A DNA stretch of 60,172 nucleotides, taken from contig JASJEH010000005.1 of NCBI GenBank assembly GCA_030064755.1, forward strand, positions 1 through 60,172. Reading direction: 5' to 3'. Shown piece after piece: positions 8,393 to 15,895 of the stretch. A model generated the notes under the pieces. It ran no database searches, was not told where the DNA came from, and worked only from the letters and a program-made list of their open reading frames with translations. This stretch comes from Methyloceanibacter sp. GTDB lineage: Bacteria > Pseudomonadota > Alphaproteobacteria > Rhizobiales > Methyloligellaceae. Positions within the stretch are counted from its first letter, which is position 1; each line of letters starts with the position of its first letter. Made by a program: the position numbers and the translations under genes.

Positions 8393-8635
8393 ATGACCGT
8401 TTTCGCCAAGACCGCAGCTCTCGCAGCCATCGCCGCCCCGCTTCTGATGACCAGCACCGCCAATGCCGGGGACTGCGGCGAAGATCCCGCTTGCTACGAA
8501 TACGCCCCTCCCACGCTTGAGCAAGTGCTCGTGAACGAAGCGCGCCGGGGTCTGCGGAAGCTGGACCGCTATCTAGAGCACCGCTATGGCGACGACACGC
8601 CGATTGGCCCGATGCGGCGTGGCAAGCGCCGGTAG
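8393..8635 (+). CDS. small exported protein, hypothetical
   Basis: 80 residues from ATG 8393, which has AGGAGA seven bases upstream; an in-frame ATG at 8378 is less likely. The signal peptide covers residues 1-24 (ending TSTANA). The mature part starts GDCGEDPACYEYAPPTLEQ, with two Cys, then an Arg-rich amphipathic helix (EARRGLRKLDRYLEHRYG) and a basic tail (MRRGKRR). No family recognised. A hairpin terminator follows. Confidence 0.65.
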   Translation: MTVFAKTAALAAIAAPLLMTSTANAGDCGEDPACYEYAPPTLEQVLVNEARRGLRKLDRYLEHRYGDDTPIGPMRRGKRR

Positions 8636-8689
8636 GCAGAACGACTCCCCCTCCCCGAACGGCGTTCTCCCCGGGACACCAACCTCCGA

Positions 8690-8732
8690 AGCCCGGTTTG
8701 CAGCCTACTGCAAGCCGGGCTCGTTGTTATCG
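8690..8732 (+). terminator. probable terminator
   Basis: AGCCCGGTTTGCAG, a four-base loop and CTGCAAGCCGGGCT form a 14-pair stem with one G-T pair, followed by the weak T-rich tail CGTTGTTAT. Confidence 0.55.
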
Positions 8733-8833
8733 ACCGCGGCGTCATTAAGCTTCGTGCCGCAATCGCCTGGCAGATGCCTCATTTGCCTGCGATGTTGCTG
8801 GTCGGATTGAATTGTCAGTCGAGGGGGTCTCCC

Positions 8834-9085
8834 ATGAAGAAAATCATGATGGCTTGTGGCGTGGCGTGCGCTTTGGTGACGGGTTTCGTCACACTTGCGC
8901 CGACTCAAGCGAATGCAGGTGTTTACGTCAGAGCCCCCGGTGTCCGCGTCGGTGTCGGCATCGGCCCGCGCTACTATCGTCCATATCGCTACGCTCGCCG
9001 CCCCGTTTATCGCGGCCGCTACTATCGCACCCGCCCGTACAAGCGCCGCTGGCGCCGCCGGGCGCGCCGCGCCTATTACTGGTAG
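8834..9085 (+). CDS. small exported Arg/Tyr-rich basic protein
   Basis: 83 residues from ATG 8834, with GAGGGGG upstream. A signal peptide (residues 1-28, ending TQANA) precedes a mature region of mostly Arg, Tyr, Pro, Val and Gly: VGVGIGPRYYRPYRYARRP, then RGRYYRTRPYKRRWRRRARR and a final AYYW. It has no acidic residue after the signal peptide, so it is extremely basic. Low complexity of this kind suggests binding to anionic surface polymers or nucleic acid; that is inference. The protein at 14570-14797 has similar composition. Confidence 0.65.
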   Translation: MKKIMMACGVACALVTGFVTLAPTQANAGVYVRAPGVRVGVGIGPRYYRPYRYARRPVYRGRYYRTRPYKRRWRRRARRAYYW

Positions 9086-9392
9086 GGTCGTCCGGCACGG
9101 CGACGCGCTGAAAAGCTCACCAACCAGTCAGAGTGCCAAAGCAAAGGCGCGTCAGTGCGTCTTCCGGCCCGGCGTGCGCCTCAACTGGCGCCCGGGCCGC
9201 TTCTGTTTCCATTCCTGAACGTCACCTGCACGGCCGGTTCAGTCCGGGTTCAATCGCCCTCGCTCACTCTGCGCGGAGGTCAGACCCTGAACTGGCAATC
9301 GCAAACCTCTCCCTGGCACCTGGGCGGGGGCGTCAGGGCGCCCCACGCCACCTCCTAATGTCGGGAGAAGGAGCAGCACATAGAGGTGGCGA
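9086..9392. other. 307-base intergenic stretch
   Basis: It holds a GC-rich hairpin at 9166-9198, probably the terminator of the basic protein gene. I see no gene or tRNA in the remainder. Confidence 0.45.
9166..9208 (+). terminator. GC-rich hairpin, possible terminator
   Basis: GGCCCGG and CCGGGCC arms, extended by GCGCC/GGCGC around a short loop, are followed by the imperfect T-rich tail GCTTCTGTTTCC. Confidence 0.45.
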
Positions 9393-9488
9393 ATGCGTAC
9401 CTTCGCAATGTTTGCAACCAGTATCGCCTTGGTCGTGGCATGGGCTGGCGCGGTAGGTCTGGTGACTGTCTTTTTCGCGACGATTTAA
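9393..9488 (+). CDS. 31-residue hydrophobic microprotein
   Basis: ATG at 9393 and TAA at 9486-9488, with GAGGT five to six bases upstream. The product is MRTFAMFATS followed by a helix (IALVVAWAGAVGLVTVFF) and ATI. It looks like a single-span membrane peptide. Codon use is ordinary for the genome. No family recognised; conservation would decide whether it is real. Confidence 0.45.
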   Translation: MRTFAMFATSIALVVAWAGAVGLVTVFFATI

Positions 9489-9677
9489 GGCAAAGCCGCA
9501 CTACGAGCGCATACAGCTCCATCAACTCGCCGACACGGCAGTGTGAACGAGTGAGAGCCTCCGCGCACTTCGTTCTGACTGAGCGTGATTGGTAATGCGG
9601 GGCGTCCGTATCTACCTTTTGATCATGACAAGCCCGATAGCAATTCCGCAACGGGGCACTGATTAAGGAGATACACT

Positions 9678-9779
9678 ATGAAGGCGATCATGCTTGCACT
9701 TACGCTTCTCGCAGCCACCGGCGCTCCGGTTTTGGCAGACGGTTTCCCGAACCCCTACCAGACCAACTTCGATCGCTAA
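9678..9779 (+). CDS. 33-residue secreted microprotein
   Basis: ATG at 9678 with a perfect AAGGAG site seven bases upstream; TAA at 9777-9779, then a strong terminator about 20 bases later. Residues 1-20 form a classic signal peptide (MKAIMLALTLLAATGAPVLA), leaving a mature peptide of 13 residues, DGFPNPYQTNFDR. Ribosome site, signal peptide and dedicated terminator together argue that it is expressed as a gene. The function is unknown; a short exported peptide of this size could be a signal or a surface ligand. Confidence 0.6.
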   Translation: MKAIMLALTLLAATGAPVLADGFPNPYQTNFDR

Positions 9780-9798
9780 GCGATCAAGCTGCATACAG

Positions 9799-9838
9799 AA
9801 CCCCCGGTCCCCCCTCCCTGGCCGGGGGTTTTGTTTTG
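9799..9838 (+). terminator. Rho-independent terminator
   Basis: AACCCCCGG, a 14-base loop and CCGGGGGTT, then TTGTTTTG. It ends the microprotein gene at 9678. Confidence 0.8.
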
Positions 9839-9867
9839 TCCAGACACGAGTGATCCAAAGACTGAGT

Positions 9868-9892
9868 GGAACCGTAATCATGGTATCTCGCT
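9868..9892 (+). promoter_or_regulatory. possible EcfG-type (general stress) promoter
   Basis: GGAAC at 9868-9872 and CGCT at 9889-9892 are separated by 16 bases. The known alphaproteobacterial EcfG consensus is GGAAC, 16-17 bases, CGTT, so the -10 part has one mismatch. It would start a transcript near 9899 that ends at the terminator at 9943-9973. Confidence 0.35.
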
Positions 9893-9898
9893 AGGGTT

Positions 9899-9973
9899 TC
9901 CTTGTGCCCCCCCATAGCTGCCCTAGCCTGGTACTCCCAACGGCCCCGGCGCCCCTGCGCCGGGGCTTTTTTT
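9899..9973 (+). ncRNA. candidate small RNA, about 75 nt, C-rich
   Basis: Between a possible EcfG promoter and a very strong terminator there is no usable reading frame (ATG GTA TCT CGC TAG is the only start nearby, upstream of the predicted 5' end). The predicted transcript has unpaired C-rich stretches (GTGCCCCCCCATAGC, GTACTCCCAAC) that could base-pair with ribosome-binding sites, as described for some alphaproteobacterial small RNAs. Prediction only. Confidence 0.45.
9943..9973 (+). terminator. strong Rho-independent terminator of the candidate small RNA
   Basis: GCCCCGGCGC, loop CCCT, GCGCCGGGGC: a perfect 10-pair stem followed directly by seven T. Confidence 0.85.
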
Positions 9974-10079
9974 GTTTTGCTGATGCCACCGGGGTCGAAA
10001 ACAGGTTTCTGCATTGGGCAGCCCAAGGCGCCCCGGTGGAACCCCGACCGTGCTGGCCGTGTCAAAGCACCCCTGCCAA

Positions 10080-10120
10080 GGAACCCCGGCCTTGGCACGG
10101 AGAGTGACGGCCGGGGTTCC
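10080..10120. repeat. perfect 12-base inverted repeat
   Basis: GGAACCCCGGCC at 10080-10091 and its exact complement at 10109-10120, loop 17 bases. No T run follows, so it is not a standard terminator. A related string, GGAACCCCGACC, occurs about 45 bases upstream. Confidence 0.6.
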
Positions 10121-10292
10121 GGACCATCCCAAGCCTGCGGGAGAACTGTCTCAACCGCGATGGTCAGTAGGGAAACGAGAGACGCCGCGCTCACGGATTA
10201 GTGCATTGCCAAATTTCAACTCGTGGGCTGGATGGTGGGAACGCGACGACCAAGTTGCGAAGGAAAGACAACATCTACTTGGAGGTGCCTTC

Positions 10293-10733
10293 ATGAACTG
10301 GACACGGATGGGCGCTATCGCCCTGGTGATTGTTGGATTGACGGCAAGCCCCGCGCCGCTCAACGCAGAAGGCAAGACGTCAGGCGAAGCGGCCAGTGAA
10401 AGCGGGTTCTCTATCGAGGAAACTTGGGCACGCGTGGCGCCTGAAATGGGGAAGCAGCTCCCCATGGCCGTGGATGACAAGACGACATGGCTGACCGTCC
10501 GGAACGACGGCCCGGTTCTGGTTTCGACGTTTCGGCGGAATCTGCCCAAAGAGGAGATTGTCGCCGCGAAAGACGAGATGGAGCGCTCCGCCATCCAAAA
10601 CACATGCCGTGGAACGCAACGCGGCAAGGAACTACTTGATGCGGGCGGCGTCGTCCGGCAGGTGTTTTACGACCAGGCGGACCAGCTTGCCGTGACGATC
10701 GACGTGGATAGCAAGTCCTGCAATCAAGACTAG
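10293..10733 (+). CDS. exported hypothetical protein
   Basis: 146 residues from ATG 10293, with GGAGGT upstream. A signal peptide covers residues 1-24 (ending PLNA). The mature protein starts with a Ser/Glu-rich linker, then ETWARVAPEMGKQLPMAVDD and alternating strands (TTWLTVRNDGPVLVSTFRR), an acidic helix, and a C-terminal part with two Cys (NTCRGTQ, KSCNQD) that may form a disulfide. The helix-strand pattern ending in FYDQADQLAVTIDV recalls small periplasmic proteins of unknown role. No named family can be claimed. Confidence 0.65.
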   Translation: MNWTRMGAIALVIVGLTASPAPLNAEGKTSGEAASESGFSIEETWARVAPEMGKQLPMAVDDKTTWLTVRNDGPVLVSTFRRNLPKEEIVAAKDEMERSAIQNTCRGTQRGKELLDAGGVVRQVFYDQADQLAVTIDVDSKSCNQD

Positions 10734-10806
10734 TCCTTGCGCTCAACGATCCCGTTCTCTTCGTGCAACCTCGGCTAGCAGCCGCGGGCCGGTTGCTACG
10801 ACCAAA

Positions 10807-11226
10807 TCAATCGAAAGTCAGCGGTACGGCGCCAATTTGCTGCAGCAGGCTGAGCATGTCCTCAGCGCCATCGTGCTCGGTGATCTTCCCGTCAACGATC
10901 GTCTCGATATCCACTCCGGTAATCTCAAAGCTCTTACCAGTGGGCTTGTAGCCGAAATACGCGCCCGTCTGGGTTCCCCTTAGCGTCCACCTCGCGATGG
11001 TCTTGTCATCGTGCTCGATCACGTAGTCGACCGAGATGTGCCAGTCGGGAAACGCCGCAGCCTGCTCCTTGATCAGCTTCTTGACCCCATCCACACCGTT
11101 ATCCAAGCCGAAGGGGGCGATCCGATTGACGTAGCCAGGGGCATAGATCTCGTCGAGCACCTCAAACTTCTTCTGGTTGATGACCTCGTGATAGAATCGA
11201 TAAAGCGGATTGTTCTCGTCGAACAT
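10807..11226 (-). CDS. SnoaL-like ester cyclase / NTF2-fold protein
   Basis: 139 residues from ATG 11226, with GAGGAG inside the end of the upstream gene. The sequence follows the SnoaL-like polyketide cyclase pattern: LYRFYHEVINQKKFEVLDEI, GVDGVKKLIKEQAAAFPDWH, DDKTIARWTLRGTQTGAY, and GKSFEITGVDIETIVDGKI, then EHDGAEDMLSLLQQIG. These are cone-shaped NTF2 folds that bind small hydrophobic ligands; most bacterial single-copy members have no known substrate. It begins 7 bases after the PQQ-type dehydrogenase and is probably co-transcribed with it. Confidence 0.82.
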   Translation of the reverse strand: MFDENNPLYRFYHEVINQKKFEVLDEIYAPGYVNRIAPFGLDNGVDGVKKLIKEQAAAFPDWHISVDYVIEHDDKTIARWTLRGTQTGAYFGYKPTGKSFEITGVDIETIVDGKITEHDGAEDMLSLLQQIGAVPLTFD

Positions 11227-11233
11227 CAGGTAA

Positions 11234-12430
11234 CTACTCCTCGGACGGATCGAGCCGCAAGACTCGTCCTTCCGCGCCATCGGTCACGACGTAGAGCGCA
11301 CCATCCGGCGTCTGGGCAAATCCGCGCACACGCGTGGTCCCCAGTGAAATACGTGTCTCGCCGACCACCTTGCCGTCTTCCATGTCAATACGGCGGATGT
11401 CGCGCGAGGCTAAGCCGGCGGAGAGCAGGTCTCCCTTCCAATCCGGGAAAGCGGAACCTGTATAGAGGTGAAGACCGCCTGGTGCGTGCGTGTCCACCCA
11501 GGCAATAGACGGGTCCGAGAATGTCGGCCCCTCAATGCGGGCTGCAATGACCGATGCGTCTCGGTAGTCCCGGCCATAGGTAACGCGCGGCCAACCGTAG
11601 TTCTTGCCCTTCTCGACAAGATTCAGCTCGTCCCCACCAAGTGGGCCGTGCTCTGATGACCAAATGGCGCCACTCTCGGGATCGACAACAAGACCTTGCG
11701 CATTGCGATGGCCAAAGCTCCAGATTTCAGGCTTGGCGCCCTCTAGGTCGGCGAAGGGGTTGCCGTTCGGGACGGAGCCATCTGGGTTTATGCGAATGAC
11801 CGTCCCAAAATAGCTTTGCAGATTTTGCGCCTGCTCGCGGACCAGCGTGTCGAGTAAATCGAGAGGCGGGTTACCGCCGTCGCCAATCGTGGCAAGCAAG
11901 GTGCCATCAGAGAGAAAAGCCAGCCGCGATCCGAAGTGCTGACCGTCGCGCTTGCCCTTGGACACGGAGAAAATCTCTTCGAAGTCCTCAATCCCCTGAC
12001 CTGTCCAAGTTGCACGCGCGATTGCCGTTCGGTTGTTGTCGAGCGAGCCCCTCGCGTAGCTGAAGTAGAGACGCTTGTCGTTTTCAAAGTCTGGACTAAT
12101 GACTATGTCGAGAAGCCCACCCTGCCCACGCATTTCACCTCCAGCAGGGTTGATCCGTGAGGTAAAGACTTCGACCGGAAAATCGATGACCTTGTCCAAG
12201 AGCTTGCCGTTTTCGACGACTCGGATGTAGCCATCACGTTGGGTGATGAGCAGCGACCCATCTGGCAGCGCAGCGATGCCCCAGGGAAACGCGAGCGGCC
12301 CTACAACCTCTGTGACCTTAACGTTCTCCTCGACCGGCACAAAACCCCGGCTTATCCGAACGTCAGCCAATGACGGCATAGTGGTCACACAAGTGACGGC
12401 AACGAATGTAGCAATGACAGGTGCACGCAC
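11234..12430 (-). CDS. PQQ-dependent sugar dehydrogenase (Asd/YliI type), periplasmic
   Basis: 398 residues from GTG 12430, chosen because GGAGGAG lies just upstream and the N-terminus then forms a signal peptide (RAPVIATFVAVTCVTTMPSLA). The body is a six-bladed beta-propeller of the soluble glucose/aldose dehydrogenase family: FPWGIAALPDGSLLITQRDG, the conserved SFGHRNAQGLVVDPESGAIW, SSEHGPLGGDELNLVEKGKN and GWPRVTYGRDY. Such enzymes oxidise aldoses in the periplasm using PQQ. No PQQ synthesis gene is in the window. It leads a two-gene unit with the SnoaL-like protein. Confidence 0.88.
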   Translation of the reverse strand: MRAPVIATFVAVTCVTTMPSLADVRISRGFVPVEENVKVTEVVGPLAFPWGIAALPDGSLLITQRDGYIRVVENGKLLDKVIDFPVEVFTSRINPAGGEMRGQGGLLDIVISPDFENDKRLYFSYARGSLDNNRTAIARATWTGQGIEDFEEIFSVSKGKRDGQHFGSRLAFLSDGTLLATIGDGGNPPLDLLDTLVREQAQNLQSYFGTVIRINPDGSVPNGNPFADLEGAKPEIWSFGHRNAQGLVVDPESGAIWSSEHGPLGGDELNLVEKGKNYGWPRVTYGRDYRDASVIAARIEGPTFSDPSIAWVDTHAPGGLHLYTGSAFPDWKGDLLSAGLASRDIRRIDMEDGKVVGETRISLGTTRVRGFAQTPDGALYVVTDGAEGRVLRLDPSEE

Positions 12431-12713
12431 GGCTCTGCTCCTCCGGGCCAAATAAAGTGTTCCGTATTCTCTGTTCGGATTGACGGCGTAGCGATTCCAC
12501 TCAACGCTCAAACCAACAGTGAAGTTTCTCAGCACAGTATGGCGCGCTGAAGAACGAACCAATACTTTGTCGACGGCGCTCTACTCACAAGACATCGCCG
12601 AATTTTGAACGGCGCAACCATAGAATTCGCCGAACGCGTCTCTAATATCGACTCTCCCGCGGTCGGACCGGTAGTAGCAGGATGTCGCTCAGCGCACTCA
12701 GGACAACAAATCC

Positions 12714-13949
12714 ATGACAACCGAATGGGGGCTTTTGGCGATAGCCGCGCTGGTGTTCGTCTATGCGCTATGCGGCAAACGCCTATCCGACAGCGTTCTA
12801 ACGGGCCCAATGCTGTTTCTGTTCGCTGGTTGGGGCTTTCACGCCCTGGGCTTGATTGAACTCGGCCACGGCGCCGAGGGACTCTACATTCTCGCCGAGG
12901 TTAGCCTCGTGGTGCTGCTGTTTGCAGACGCAGCCGCGATCGATCCGAGGCGCCTCTTGAAAGGCGCCTCGATCCCGGCCCGTATGCTCATCCTTGGATT
13001 GCCGCTCGCCATCCTGCTCGGATTTGGCGCCGGGCTCGGACTAATGCCGAATTGGCCGCTGTGGGAACTCGCGCTGGTTGCGGCGATCCTTGCCCCCACC
13101 GATGCGGCGCTCAGCCAACCGATCGTCACGGATCCGCGCGTGCCCGAACGGATCAGCCGGTCTCTCTCAGCGGAGAGCGGCCTCAATGATGGCTTCGCCC
13201 TCCCCTTTGTCCTCTTCTTCGGGTGTTTTGCAGTAGGCGGCATTCACGATCAGGTGCAAGTGCCGTGGTGGGTGTTTGTCGGCCAGCAGATTGGCTTGGG
13301 AGCCCTGATCGGCGGCGCTGTAGGCTATGCGGGCGGATGGCTGTTGCGCTTCGCTCAAGACCGCGGCCTGACGTCGGACCGCTTCGGAGGAATCGCTGTT
13401 CTGGCACTGGCAGGTCTTGCCTATCTCACGGCCCAGGCCGGTCATGGGAATGGGTTTCTCGCGGCCTTTGTCGCGGGGCTCGCCTTTGGTGAGGTGCTGC
13501 GCGGCCGCAGCCGGTTTGTCTTTGAGTTCGTTGAGACCGAAGGCCAGATCCTGACGGTGCTTTCCTTCTTTGTGATCGGTGCCGTCTTACTACCAGAAGG
13601 CTTGCCACACGCCACATGGCCCATGGTTGCACTCGTCCTCGCGAGCCTTTTTCTGTTGAGGCCGGCGGCGATCTGGCTATCGCTCATCGGGGCCGGGGTC
13701 AGTTCCAAAGAGAAGCTGTTCTACGGCTGGTTCGGCCCGCGCGGCCTCGCGACAGCACTGTTCGCGCTGTTGGTTCTCGACGCCTTCGACCTCCTAAAGA
13801 TGCGCGACGAGATACTTGCCATCGCTGCGATCGCCGTTCTGCTCAGTTCCGTCCTTCATGGACTGACGGCAGCACCTGCCGCGCGGTTGTTCGAGAAAGA
13901 CAGCGATGCCGAGAAGAAGCCATCGCGCGACATCCTCACAGACACGTGA
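12714..13949 (+). CDS. CPA1-family cation/proton antiporter (NhaP-like)
   Basis: 411 residues with about twelve hydrophobic segments. Family landmarks are AILAPTDAALSQPIV (ion-binding helix with Thr-Asp) and SAESGLNDGFALP (Asn-Asp motif), then the GHGNGFLAAFVAGLAFG and FGPRGLATALFALLVLDAF regions. These fit Na+/H+ or K+/H+ exchange. A short charged C-terminal tail follows with no regulatory domain. Upstream, about 280 bases separate it from the divergent dehydrogenase start. Confidence 0.88.
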   Translation: MTTEWGLLAIAALVFVYALCGKRLSDSVLTGPMLFLFAGWGFHALGLIELGHGAEGLYILAEVSLVVLLFADAAAIDPRRLLKGASIPARMLILGLPLAILLGFGAGLGLMPNWPLWELALVAAILAPTDAALSQPIVTDPRVPERISRSLSAESGLNDGFALPFVLFFGCFAVGGIHDQVQVPWWVFVGQQIGLGALIGGAVGYAGGWLLRFAQDRGLTSDRFGGIAVLALAGLAYLTAQAGHGNGFLAAFVAGLAFGEVLRGRSRFVFEFVETEGQILTVLSFFVIGAVLLPEGLPHATWPMVALVLASLFLLRPAAIWLSLIGAGVSSKEKLFYGWFGPRGLATALFALLVLDAFDLLKMRDEILAIAAIAVLLSSVLHGLTAAPAARLFEKDSDAEKKPSRDILTDT

Positions 13950-14029
13950 TGGCGGTGTGGTGATCTACACCGTGTCGCACCTGCGTAAGCGCATTTGTTA
14001 GTAACCCCTGCCCCCCAACGGAGGATTTG

Positions 14030-14509
14030 ATGAAAGTAATGCGCCTACTCTCGACCCTGGTTGTAATGCTCTTCACTGTCTCAGCGGCGAACGCTATGTC
14101 CAAGGACATCGTCGACACCGCTGCTGGAGCCGGACAGTTCAACACGCTCGTTGCCGCTGTGAAGGCCGCCGGGCTCGTCGATACGCTCAAGGGCGATGGA
14201 CCCTTCACCGTTTTCGCACCGACTGACGAAGCTTTTGCCAAGCTCCCTGACGGCACGGTTGAGGACCTGCTGAAGCCGGAGAATAAGGACAAGCTCGTTG
14301 CGATCCTGACCTATCACGTCGTGCCTGGAAAGATCATGTCCGGCGATATTGCTGGCAAGGAGACCGAAGTTAAGACCGTTCAAGGCAGCATGCTCGACGT
14401 CAATGCCAAGGATGGCGTTAAGGTCGACAATGCGAAGGTCGTGAAGGCGGACATCGACACATCGAATGGCGTGATCCACGTCATCGACAATGTGATTATG
14501 CCGAACTAA
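14030..14509 (+). CDS. secreted fasciclin-domain protein
   Basis: 159 residues from ATG 14030, with GGAGGA upstream. The signal peptide covers residues 1-22. One FAS1 domain fills the rest: [40 protein letters not shown], the conserved [13 protein letters not shown], and [13 protein letters not shown] at the end. These are surface adhesion or carbohydrate-binding domains; in alphaproteobacteria they are common single-domain exported proteins. A terminator follows directly. Confidence 0.92.
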   Translation: MKVMRLLSTLVVMLFTVSAANAMSKDIVDTAAGAGQFNTLVAAVKAAGLVDTLKGDGPFTVFAPTDEAFAKLPDGTVEDLLKPENKDKLVAILTYHVVPGKIMSGDIAGKETEVKTVQGSMLDVNAKDGVKVDNAKVVKADIDTSNGVIHVIDNVIMPN

Positions 14510-14536
14510 TCACTGATCTGAATGTAGTACTGCAGC

Positions 14537-14570
14537 GGACCCCGACACTTTGCCGGGGTCCGTCATTTTC
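14537..14570. terminator. terminator between convergent genes
   Basis: GGACCCCG, nine-base loop, CGGGGTCC, then GTCATTTTC on the plus strand. It ends the fasciclin gene and abuts the stop of the minus-strand gene at 14570. Confidence 0.7.
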
Positions 14571-14797
14571 TACCAGCGCCAAGGACGCGTAGCCCGGCGC
14601 CAGGTCCGGCGGATTGGACGTCGAACGTTGCGCCGAACCACAGGGCGCCGCACACGCACACGGCGCCAGCGCGCTTCCTCGACAATAGATGACTGTTTTG
14701 CCGCGGGCACGGGCGGCACAGCCTTCGCCGCGGTCGGCGCAAGGCCAGCGCCTAGCAAAAGCCCAACGCCCACAAGCCCCAGTGCAAGTTTCTTCAT
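14570..14797 (-). CDS. small exported Arg/Trp-rich basic protein
   Basis: 75 residues from ATG 14797, preceded by GGGAGGGG. The signal peptide covers residues 1-26 (KKLALGLVGVGLLLGAGLAP then TAAKA). A short linker leads to a tail almost only of Arg, Val, Pro and Trp (RWRRVRVRRPVVRRNVRRPI then RRTWRRATRPWRW). It resembles the protein at 8834-9085 in plan: signal peptide, Arg-rich middle, aromatic end. The function is unknown. Confidence 0.65.
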   Translation of the reverse strand: MKKLALGLVGVGLLLGAGLAPTAAKAVPPVPAAKQSSIVEEARWRRVRVRRPVVRRNVRRPIRRTWRRATRPWRW

Positions 14798-14834
14798 TTT
14801 CCCCTCCCTAATCTATGCCTCCAGCCTCGTACCT

Positions 14835-15317
14835 CTATGGTTTGCCCGAGAGCGTCACAGAGATCGTGCCTTCATACATGTCGGCGTCCTTCCACGGGTT
14901 CGCGACCGCGCGGAAGTCGCCGGTTCCTGTGGCGCCCGTATAGGCGCCTTTGCCGGAGACCACTTTGTAGTCGCCTCCGCTCCCCTTTGGCGTCGCCGCG
15001 CCGTCGAAACCGACGACGAGCACATCGCCATTGTGGAACTCATAGGTGCTAAAGCCGGTGTATTTGCCGGTGTCTCCCGTCGCATCGGATGTGAGCACGA
15101 CTGTCTTGTATGCGATGCGTCCATCATCGAACACGGCGAACCCGGCGTATTTCTCGGCGCCCAAAACGCGTTTCTCCAGCCCTGCAACCGGGAACGCGGA
15201 GCCGTCCATTTTCGTCATGATCACGCGGAACTTAAGCGTCTGCTCCTCCGCGGACGTCGTGCCAGCCAGCGCGATCAGCATCGCCACGGCACAGCCCACC
15301 GTTTTCAATGCTTGCAT
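14835..15317 (-). CDS. exported beta-barrel-like protein, hypothetical
   Basis: 160 residues from ATG 15317 with GGAGAGG close upstream. A signal peptide (residues 1-23, ending TTSA) precedes regular strands: EEQTLKFRVIMTKMDG, GRIAYKTVVLTSDATGDTGK, YEFHNGDVLVVGFDG, SGKGAYTGATGTGDFRA and a final MYEGTISVTLSGK. The G-x-Y-x-G-A-T-G-x-G motif is typical of the allene-oxide-cyclase-like barrel group found in many exported bacterial proteins. No catalytic role can be assigned. Confidence 0.65.
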   Translation of the reverse strand: MQALKTVGCAVAMLIALAGTTSAEEQTLKFRVIMTKMDGSAFPVAGLEKRVLGAEKYAGFAVFDDGRIAYKTVVLTSDATGDTGKYTGFSTYEFHNGDVLVVGFDGAATPKGSGGDYKVVSGKGAYTGATGTGDFRAVANPWKDADMYEGTISVTLSGKP

Positions 15318-15556
15318 AACCTCTCCAGCCAGGACGGCCGTACCCTGTGCCTTGCGGCGTTCTTTTGTCTCCTGCGAGACCAGCAGGCAATTGATCGCCA
15401 CCATGGTCATGTCGATATCCGCCTTGCCGTTACCATCAAAGCTTGGTCGATCGCTGTTGGTACCTCCGAGGCTAGGGTATCGCTGCGACATCAGGAAGAA
15501 GATTTGAGTCGTGCCGCATATAGATCGGACGAAGGAAAAACCTATCTGCGGCGCAT

Positions 15557-15814
15557 CTAGCGCACGAGCAGCGCGGTCCGGTTCCGTTTGCGCGGAGACC
15601 GTTTCGGCAAAGGCATCCGCGGCGTTTTGGCGACCGATGTGACGTTCAGACGCCCTGCCAGCAGATCTTCCGGTAGCTTCGTCTTGATCCAGAACGCGTT
15701 TTCGCGCTGCTCGCCGCCTTTCTCCGGCGACACGTCCTTGGCCGCGTTGGCGCCGAGCAAACCGGTCAGCGCAACCGCTAAGACAGCTATAATGACAGGC
15801 CTACGTGCGTTCAT
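15557..15814 (-). CDS. small exported protein, hypothetical
   Basis: 85 residues. The signal-like N-terminus (RRPVIIAVLAVALTGLLGAN) is followed by a polar stretch (SPEKGGEQRENAFWIKTKLP) and a basic, Pro-rich tail. The ribosome site is weak. No family recognised. It lies between the beta-barrel-like protein and DoxX, on the same strand. Confidence 0.45.
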   Translation of the reverse strand: MNARRPVIIAVLAVALTGLLGANAAKDVSPEKGGEQRENAFWIKTKLPEDLLAGRLNVTSVAKTPRMPLPKRSPRKRNRTALLVR

Positions 15815-15895
15815 CGCCGCCGAGTGTGATTCGGCGACGATGAACGGTGAGTTTAGAGAATTACTTAATAAGTCGTTTACGCAAAGGCCACGGCG

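Larger units (their letters stand above)
9780..10292. other. 513-base stretch without coding genes
   Basis: It contains the terminator at 9799-9838, a candidate small RNA with promoter and terminator at 9868-9973, a 12-base inverted repeat at 10080-10120, and the leader of the exported protein at 10293. Open frames through the GC-rich hairpins are not convincing. Confidence 0.5.

Noticed and set aside
13953..13972. CGGTGT/ACACCG hairpin after the antiporter as terminator
   Set aside because: Short stem and no T run; kept out of the feature list.
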